Shown here: positions 40,823-45,865 of the stretch, in pieces
Position numbering within the stretch: the stretch's first letter is position 1
Layout of the letters: each line of letters opens with the position of its first letter
Assembly (NCBI GenBank): GCA_963926475.1
Contig: CAWUXE010000005.1
Span: forward strand, 1-45,865
Length of the DNA: 45,865 bases
Reading direction: 5' to 3'
Origin: UBA2040 sp002384725
Lineage (GTDB): Bacteria > Bacteroidota > Bacteroidia > Flavobacteriales_D > Crocinitomicaceae
Notes under the pieces: generated by a model
What the model was told of the DNA's origin: nothing
Database searches by the model: none
What the model saw: the letters and a program-made list of their open reading frames with translations, nothing else
Position numbers and translations under genes: made by a program

Positions 40823-41458
40823 ATGTCAAACACAAAAAAGAAACCCCTTTCAAAACTTCTCGCCTTTATGTTCGAGGACAAATTGGAAGTCGGTTGCGAT
40901 GAAGCAGGACGCGGTTGTTTGGCAGGGCCAGTTGTAGCTGCTGCTGTTATTCTCGATCCTAATAATCCAATAATAGGTCTGGATGATTCTAAGAAAATAA
41001 CAGAAAAAAAACGTCAACTTTTACGGCTAGAAATCGAAGGAAAAGCACTCGCATGGGCAGTTGGAATCTGTTCGCCTGCAGAAATAGACGAAATAAACAT
41101 TTTGAACGCCAGTTTTTCAGCTATGCACAAGGCTCTGGATCAAATTGAAAGTGATTTTGACCATATTCTAGTAGATGGAAATCGATTTCATTCCTATAAA
41201 GGTATCGAACACACATGGGTCATTAAAGGAGATGGAAAATACCAAAGTATTGCAGCCGCCTCCATTTTAGCCAAAGAAAATCGCGATGAAATAATGCGTC
41301 ACCTGGATAAAAAATTTCCAGATTATCTTTGGCATAAAAACAAAGGATACCCAACAAAACACCATCGCGAAGCGATTTCCAGACATGGCAGCAATGAGCA
41401 TCATAGAATGACTTTCCAACTTCTCGCTGTTGTTCAAACCGAATTACAATTTGATTAA
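40823..41458 (+). CDS. rnhB: Ribonuclease HII
   Basis: Cytosolic endonuclease that cuts the RNA strand of RNA-DNA hybrids and at single ribonucleotides in DNA. It is 211 aa. Seen: VGCDEAGRGCLAGPV with the catalytic Asp-Glu pair, DDSKKI, the Asp in HILVDGN (~residue 115), and KGDGKYQSIAAASILAKE with the next catalytic Asp region. A short basic N-terminal extension (KKKPLSK) is present. Confidence 0.96.
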   Translation: MSNTKKKPLSKLLAFMFEDKLEVGCDEAGRGCLAGPVVAAAVILDPNNPIIGLDDSKKITEKKRQLLRLEIEGKALAWAVGICSPAEIDEINILNASFSAMHKALDQIESDFDHILVDGNRFHSYKGIEHTWVIKGDGKYQSIAAASILAKENRDEIMRHLDKKFPDYLWHKNKGYPTKHHREAISRHGSNEHHRMTFQLLAVVQTELQFD

Positions 41459-41514
41459 ACAAACCGTTGTTGAGACTTTCTATTAGACCTATCAAAAGAG
41501 GCCAGACATTACTT

Positions 41515-41522
41515 TATTTTTG
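41515..41522 (+). promoter_or_regulatory. -7 box of the gene at 41546
   Basis: TATTTTTG, matching TAnnTTTG, 23 bases before the ATG. No TTG is seen 19 bases upstream. Confidence 0.45.
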
Positions 41523-41545
41523 TTAGATATAATCATCAGTCCTCC

Positions 41546-43699
41546 ATGATTCGGAATTTCCTTTTTTTAATCTTGACCATCGCTTCCTTGATATGGATCT
41601 TTTTTGCTGGGCAAGAATTAATCAATTTTTCAGGCAATGAAAATCCTGAACGGCTGTTTGGGCAAGATGACGGCCGTGTTCTAATTGTCAATCGTACCAC
41701 TGAAATCGAATTGACCTATGTTGATTTCTATGTTCAACCAAGATTGTCAGAGTTAGTCTCCATTTTAAAATCCAATCAAAGCAAGGACGAACGGATGATT
41801 ATTTCCGAACGAAAAGCTCATGTTGTGATTGAAAAAGGTGAACCAATCAACAACGAACGCATCAAAGAACTTTTCAAAGGCCATGATCTAATTGAGGTTA
41901 CCTCCAAAAAATTCTTGTGGAAAGAGTTTACCATAGAGCGAAACAAGGGTGTAATGGAAATATACATTGCCTCCGAAAAAACGAACAACACGGACGAAAA
42001 GTGGTATACATTTGACAAAAAAAGTGCCTGTTCCATCGTTCAATTTACCAACGATACACCAACAGTAACAGACTATTATCAGAATGAGGGCGTGATTTCA
42101 AGTTATTGCAGAGCCATTCATAAAACGTCTATTTACAAAAGTATCAACGATCGGGAAATGTTTGCCCATAGAATCCCCGTTTTCATAACGAGTTATCAAT
42201 TTCAGGAAAGAGATTATACCATTCGTCATGATCCAACGTTTCAGGAAAGCATTGCGAATAAATGGGCAAATATGGGGATGGTAATGTTTGAATATAAGAA
42301 CCACCCTTTTCTTTTAATGGATTTTGCAAAAGGCAAGGAGCCCATCCTGTATTTAGACAATTATAAAGATCTAAAGGATGAAAGCAATCGACACTACAAA
42401 GACTTATCCATAACAAAGAACTTCCCAAATAATCCAAAATCAGGTTTCTACATGCACATTTTTGAGGACCATGTATTGTTTGCCGAAAACGAAGATGCCT
42501 TGCTGGATTTGGAAGCTAGTTTAGAATTAGGACAAATGCTTTCATTGAATAAAAAGAAAACAGAAGAAATATTCAGTGAAACACCAAAAACAGTTTGCTT
42601 TCGAGAGTGGACAAGTGAGAGAAAAGTTGCCGTAACCACCTACAATGGCAGCTCCATGACAGTAGAGGTTAAGGCCTCTAAAATGGTTGAATCTACAAAA
42701 CCTACGGAATCTAGTACCGTCGGTTTTGCCATGAATGGTATTGGTGAAATGTTGCTGACTCACCCTTTAAATGATATTGCATTTGCGGTTTCAGATGCGA
42801 ACACCTTATATGGTATATCAAGGAATAAAAAACATTTTGAAATCAATTTAAAAGAAGATACAAAGGGAAATATGCAGTGGATAAATAATGTAAACACTGA
42901 ATTCTTGATTACTGGTTTAACCAAGGTCCACGTTTTGACCACGAGTGGAAAATATGTGAAAGGATTTCCAGTAAATATCTCAGAGGGCATTAGCAAACAA
43001 GTCACCACATTTACATGGAAGGAAAAAACGAATTTTCTTGCTACTAGCAACGCGGGAAATTATTTTTGGATAAATGAAGCTGGTGAAATAGTGCAAACCG
43101 GAAAAGTCGAAGTAAGTAATCTTACCTCTCCCCCAGTTGCTTGGGTGTCACAAAAGAGATTGTTTTTCGGTTTCCAAGGCGATGATGACTTCGCTATGAT
43201 TGAAGCAGAGAAAAAGGAATTGTTGAGAACTTTCCCGTTACCAATTGGTGCAATTACTTTGGTTTTACAGAACGAAATAGTATTCTATTCTGCTGAAAAC
43301 AACCAACTTGTAAAGTACAATCAGAGAGGCATTAAATCAGTTTTGGCAAAGCATGCACAAATCAATTGGATACAGCCAGACAACAACGATGATAATAGTT
43401 TTTACATTAAGGACGGAGACAAAGTCTTTCATTATTCCGAAAATGGCAAAATGCTGAGAACCATTAAAATGAATGTAAATTCTGTGGATTGCATCAAACG
43501 GTATGAAAAAACAGGAAAAGGTTCCGTTCTGGGTGTGGTGGATGGAATGGCTAATCGAATAAGTTTATTTCGTAACGACGGAAATCTCATTCCTATGGAA
43601 AACAACCAAGGTCAAATTAGCTTCGGAATTTCTACATTCAACGGACAATCAAATCTTTACACCATATCAGATAAATTCGTAATTCATTGCGTTCTGTAA
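41546..43699 (+). CDS. Large membrane-anchored protein of unknown function
   Basis: I do not recognise a family for this 717-residue protein. Residues ~5-24 form one N-terminal membrane helix; the rest is soluble and presumably extracytoplasmic. Residues ~40-370 are mixed alpha/beta. Residues ~390-710 read as repeated blades of about 40 residues with strands such as GNMQWINNVNTEFLITG, NYFWINEAGEIVQTG and KVFHYSENGKMLRTI, so a WD40/PQQ-like beta-propeller is likely. No catalytic motif is visible. The gene has its own -7 box at 41515. It might be an envelope scaffold or sensor. No partner is suggested by the neighbours. Confidence 0.7.
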   Translation: MIRNFLFLILTIASLIWIFFAGQELINFSGNENPERLFGQDDGRVLIVNRTTEIELTYVDFYVQPRLSELVSILKSNQSKDERMIISERKAHVVIEKGEPINNERIKELFKGHDLIEVTSKKFLWKEFTIERNKGVMEIYIASEKTNNTDEKWYTFDKKSACSIVQFTNDTPTVTDYYQNEGVISSYCRAIHKTSIYKSINDREMFAHRIPVFITSYQFQERDYTIRHDPTFQESIANKWANMGMVMFEYKNHPFLLMDFAKGKEPILYLDNYKDLKDESNRHYKDLSITKNFPNNPKSGFYMHIFEDHVLFAENEDALLDLEASLELGQMLSLNKKKTEEIFSETPKTVCFREWTSERKVAVTTYNGSSMTVEVKASKMVESTKPTESSTVGFAMNGIGEMLLTHPLNDIAFAVSDANTLYGISRNKKHFEINLKEDTKGNMQWINNVNTEFLITGLTKVHVLTTSGKYVKGFPVNISEGISKQVTTFTWKEKTNFLATSNAGNYFWINEAGEIVQTGKVEVSNLTSPPVAWVSQKRLFFGFQGDDDFAMIEAEKKELLRTFPLPIGAITLVLQNEIVFYSAENNQLVKYNQRGIKSVLAKHAQINWIQPDNNDDNSFYIKDGDKVFHYSENGKMLRTIKMNVNSVDCIKRYEKTGKGSVLGVVDGMANRISLFRNDGNLIPMENNQGQISFGISTFNGQSNLYTISDKFVIHCVL

Positions 43700-43718
43700 G
43701 ATACTTAATCTATTTTTG
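43687..43718 (+). promoter_or_regulatory. Candidate promoter of the broken lipoprotein gene
   Basis: TTG at 43687-43689, a 21-base spacer and TATTTTTG at 43711-43718, 35 bases before the ATG at 43754. The spacer is two bases longer than the best form. Confidence 0.45.
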
Positions 43719-43753
43719 TTTCAATAATGTACTTGCTAATAATTTAAATTACC

Positions 43754-44527
43754 ATGAAACGATTTTATTTTCAATTGATTATCTTTGTTTTTACGGTCTC
43801 AGTACTAGCAGTTTCTTGTTGAAAAAATCAAGATAAAAACGATTCTGCTTTAATAGCGCAACAAAGTTCAACAGGGCAAACATCTATGAACGATATTGGT
43901 ATTATGATTGCGGAATCAATTCATGGTGCATACACTACTTTTGCTGCAACTTGTGCTACCATCACATATGACACAACTGGAGTTTCGAAAGGAATAATTA
44001 TTGATTTTGGCACAAGTGATTGTGTAGATGGAAAAAGAACACGTGGAATATTGATAGTTTCAGCTCCGACTGGATTTGTTAATTTCGGCAGCACTATCAG
44101 CACATCAACAAGTAATTATTTTGTCAACGACAATCAGATTGATGATCAAGATCGATCACCTTGACAAATCTGAATACCTCTAAAATAAACTCTGCGGCAA
44201 CAGTTTCGTTACCCGAAAAAAGAGGAACGTTCGCATGGAACGCCAATTTCATGAGAACATATGTTTCGGGAAAGAACACACCCTACATTCAAGATGATGA
44301 GCACACATATAGTGGAACTGCAAATGGAGACAAAAGAAATTGAATACACAATGGAAATTACAGATCCTTTGAAAATTCGAATGGGATGTCGTTGGATTAA
44401 AGGTGGAATTTTTACAATCACCACATCTTCTATTAAAGAAGAGGCGACATTGGACTATGGATCCGGTGATTGCGATAATAAAGCCACTTTGAAATACGGT
44501 AAGAATGAAGCGATAATTACAATCTAA
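43754..44527 (+). pseudogene. Decayed lipoprotein gene with stop at the lipobox
   Basis: From the ATG at 43754 the frame encodes a lipoprotein signal ending AVSC, then TGA at 43820-43822. The same frame continues (NQDKNDSALIAQQ, IIIDFGTSDCVDGKRTRG, NYFVNDNQID), shifts near 44150 (ITLTNLNTSKIN, EKRGTFAWNANF) and shifts back near 44333 (MEITDPLKIRMGCRWIKGG, LDYGSGDCDNKATLKYG). The pieces join into one secreted, beta-rich protein of a Bacteroidota lipoprotein type with DFGTxxC and DYGxGxCDNKA motifs. One stop and two frameshifts make it a pseudogene unless these are assembly errors. The terminator at 44553 is intact. Confidence 0.8.
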
Positions 44528-44552
44528 TTCTAAGTTTATTCAAACATACTTT

Positions 44553-44584
44553 AAACACCAAGTTTTCGCTTGGTGTTTTTTTTA
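44553..44584 (+). terminator. Rho-independent terminator
   Basis: ACACCAAG (44555-44562), loop TTTTCG, CTTGGTGT (44569-44576), then eight T. It follows the decayed lipoprotein gene and precedes lnt. Confidence 0.92.
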
Positions 44585-44598
44585 TACTTTTACTTTTC

Positions 44599-45865
44599 AT
44601 GAAAAACCTTAGTAAAACGCAACGTTTCGGGCTCAGTGCATTGACAGGAACGTTAATGGGTATTTCCTTCCCTTATACTGGCAGCTTATTCATTTTGACT
44701 TTCGTAGCATGGGTGCCTTTGTTGCTTTTAGAGGATTATATATTAAGAAAAAAATACTGTTCAGGTAAAGTGTGGATACATGCATTTGTTGCCTTCGTTT
44801 TATATAATCTGATAACTACATGGTGGATTTACTTCGCAAGTTTCGGTGGTGCTGTCATGGCTGTTTTAGCCAACTCATTCTTAATGGCGTTTGTCTTTTA
44901 TTTTTATCATTTGGCAAAAAAACACATCGGTCCTAAAGAAGGATACATTAGTTTAATATTATTTTGGGTAGCATTCGAATATTTGCATTTTCATTGGGAA
45001 GTTTCTTGGCCGTGGCTGAATTTAGGAAACACTTTTGCGCGCGTTCCTTGGCTCGTACAATGGTATAATTTCTCTGGAATATTAGGCGGAACTATCTGGA
45101 TATTAATCATTAACCTTTTTGTTTTTAAATTGCTCAAAAACAAATACTTGAAAGGTCAGGCGATAAAAAGTCAGCAAGCTTTGTTGCTCGTTTTGATTTT
45201 ATTTCTTGCTGTTCCAACTGGTATTTCTTTGGTGCAATACTTCAGTTATTCTGAAAAATCGAATCCAGAAAACGTTGTCATTATTCAACCAAATATTGAT
45301 CCCTACACGGAAAAATTTACGACTCCCTTGCAAGGCCAAATTGATAAAACATTAGCATTAACAAATGGGGAAATAACGGATCAAACCGATCTTGTTTTAG
45401 CACCAGAAACGACATTAAGTTATGAGTTTTATGAGGATCAAATTGGGGCATACACTTTTTACAACTCATTAGATTCTGCGGTTCAAAAATGGAATTGTGA
45501 TTTCCTTTTGGGTGCTTCAACGAAAAAGATATTCGACAAAAAAAACTCGAGCGCTTCACGTGCATTTACCGACAGTCCTGGATATTGGGAGAGCTACAAT
45601 ACTTCATATTTAATGCGTCCGAATGGAGAGAATGAATTCGTTCATAAATCCAAATTGGTATTGGGCGTTGAAAAGGTTCCATTTATTTCCTATTTGCCTT
45701 TTCTCGATGATTGGGCAATAAACTTAGATGGTGCTTCGGGTTCGCTAGGAGTTTCTAAAGAACCTATGATTTTAAAAGGTAAAAATGGGTGGTTTGCCCC
45801 TGTGGTTTGTTACGAATCCGTTTATGGTGAATTCGTTGCCGAACAAGTAAGAAAAGGAGCCGAAT
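44599..45865 (+). CDS. lnt: Apolipoprotein N-acyltransferase, 3' end outside window
   Basis: Inner-membrane enzyme that adds the third acyl chain to the N-terminal cysteine of lipoproteins. 422 codons are visible, with no stop before the window edge. About six membrane segments cover residues ~10-220 (GISFPYTGSLFILTFVAW at the start; WEVSWPWLNLGN near residue 133). The nitrilase-like domain follows, with Glu in APETTLSYE (~residue 268), Lys in HKSKLVLGVEKVPF (~350) and Cys in VVCYESVYGEF (~403), the full catalytic triad. It would mature the many lipoproteins in this window. Confidence 0.94.
   Translation, partial: MKNLSKTQRFGLSALTGTLMGISFPYTGSLFILTFVAWVPLLLLEDYILRKKYCSGKVWIHAFVAFVLYNLITTWWIYFASFGGAVMAVLANSFLMAFVFYFYHLAKKHIGPKEGYISLILFWVAFEYLHFHWEVSWPWLNLGNTFARVPWLVQWYNFSGILGGTIWILIINLFVFKLLKNKYLKGQAIKSQQALLLVLILFLAVPTGISLVQYFSYSEKSNPENVVIIQPNIDPYTEKFTTPLQGQIDKTLALTNGEITDQTDLVLAPETTLSYEFYEDQIGAYTFYNSLDSAVQKWNCDFLLGASTKKIFDKKNSSASRAFTDSPGYWESYNTSYLMRPNGENEFVHKSKLVLGVEKVPFISYLPFLDDWAINLDGASGSLGVSKEPMILKGKNGWFAPVVCYESVYGEFVAEQVRKGAE

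Noticed and set aside
42098..43050. Minus-strand open frames opposite the 717-residue gene
   Set aside because: They overlap each other and a well-formed long gene, and their translations show no domain.
43820..43822. TGA in the lipoprotein gene as a selenocysteine or readthrough codon
   Set aside because: It follows directly after the lipobox Cys, no stem-loop typical of a bacterial SECIS is evident, and two further frameshifts downstream point to decay.
1..45865. CRISPR arrays, tRNA or rRNA genes, riboswitches, phage genes
   Set aside because: No evenly spaced repeats, no cloverleaf-like or rRNA-like sequence and no phage structural genes were noticed on either strand by eye; a covariance-model search was not possible.

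Overview
The window looks like a chromosomal segment of a low-GC member of the Bacteroidota, probably Flavobacteriales. The evidence is TAnnTTTG-type -7 promoter boxes, two secreted proteins with type IX secretion (T9SS) C-terminal sorting domains plus an orphan third one, many short lipoproteins, and families typical of this phylum (DUF4836, DUF5777, DUF4920, DUF2461, DUF6428). The family within Flavobacteriales cannot be fixed from the sequence alone. I see no rRNA, tRNA, CRISPR array, phage or plasmid functions.

Layout. 1-1050: 3' part of an IS4-family insertion sequence, cut by the window edge. 1231-5520: a T9SS cargo with FG-GAP repeats, ispE and accA. 5577-12720: an envelope block on one strand, made of an FAD oxidoreductase overlapping a membrane 4Fe-4S protein, followed by three glycosyltransferases; one of these has a secreted carboxypeptidase-regulatory-like domain fused in front of the membrane glycosyltransferase. 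12717-16602: yidD, a lytic transglycosylase, msrB, a DUF4836 lipoprotein and an unknown gene. 16654-19853 (minus): a compact operon of a two-CxxCH cytochrome, a DUF5777 beta-barrel, a lipoprotein cytochrome with an unusual CX4CH site, and a T9SS cargo with a CxxCH site. This resembles the parts list of a porin-cytochrome electron conduit and is the best candidate for an undescribed system. 19973-22154: 5-formyl-THF cyclo-ligase, an unknown gene and a DUF547 lipoprotein.

22187-27307 (minus): fabI, then a tightly overlapping run radC - wecB - NodB-like deacetylase - DUF423 - PhnP-like hydrolase. 27308-27719 holds an orphan T9SS sorting-domain remnant and a terminator. 27744-31733: a NagZ-like GH3 lipoprotein, a DUF2461 protein and a DPP-IV-type peptidase. 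31813-33891: an arsenic operon (arsR, DUF6428, arsC-type phosphatase) whose final aquaglyceroporin gene is broken. 33871-35397: a MntR-like DtxR regulator divergent from an outer-membrane channel-like gene. A perfect palindrome fills the spacer of the latter's promoter, so the metal-control circuit can be read directly from the sequence.

35433-39687: a DbpA-like helicase with a DEFD box, a GH113-like lipoprotein and a long acyl-CoA dehydrogenase. 39764-43699: a DUF4920 lipoprotein, a small secreted protein, rnhB and a large membrane-anchored protein of unknown function. 43754-44527 is a decayed lipoprotein gene with a stop codon right after the lipobox cysteine. The window ends inside lnt (44599 onward), which carries all three catalytic residues. 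Several starts were moved inward from the longest possible frame because the -7 promoter box or the signal peptide dictates it; this is noted per gene.
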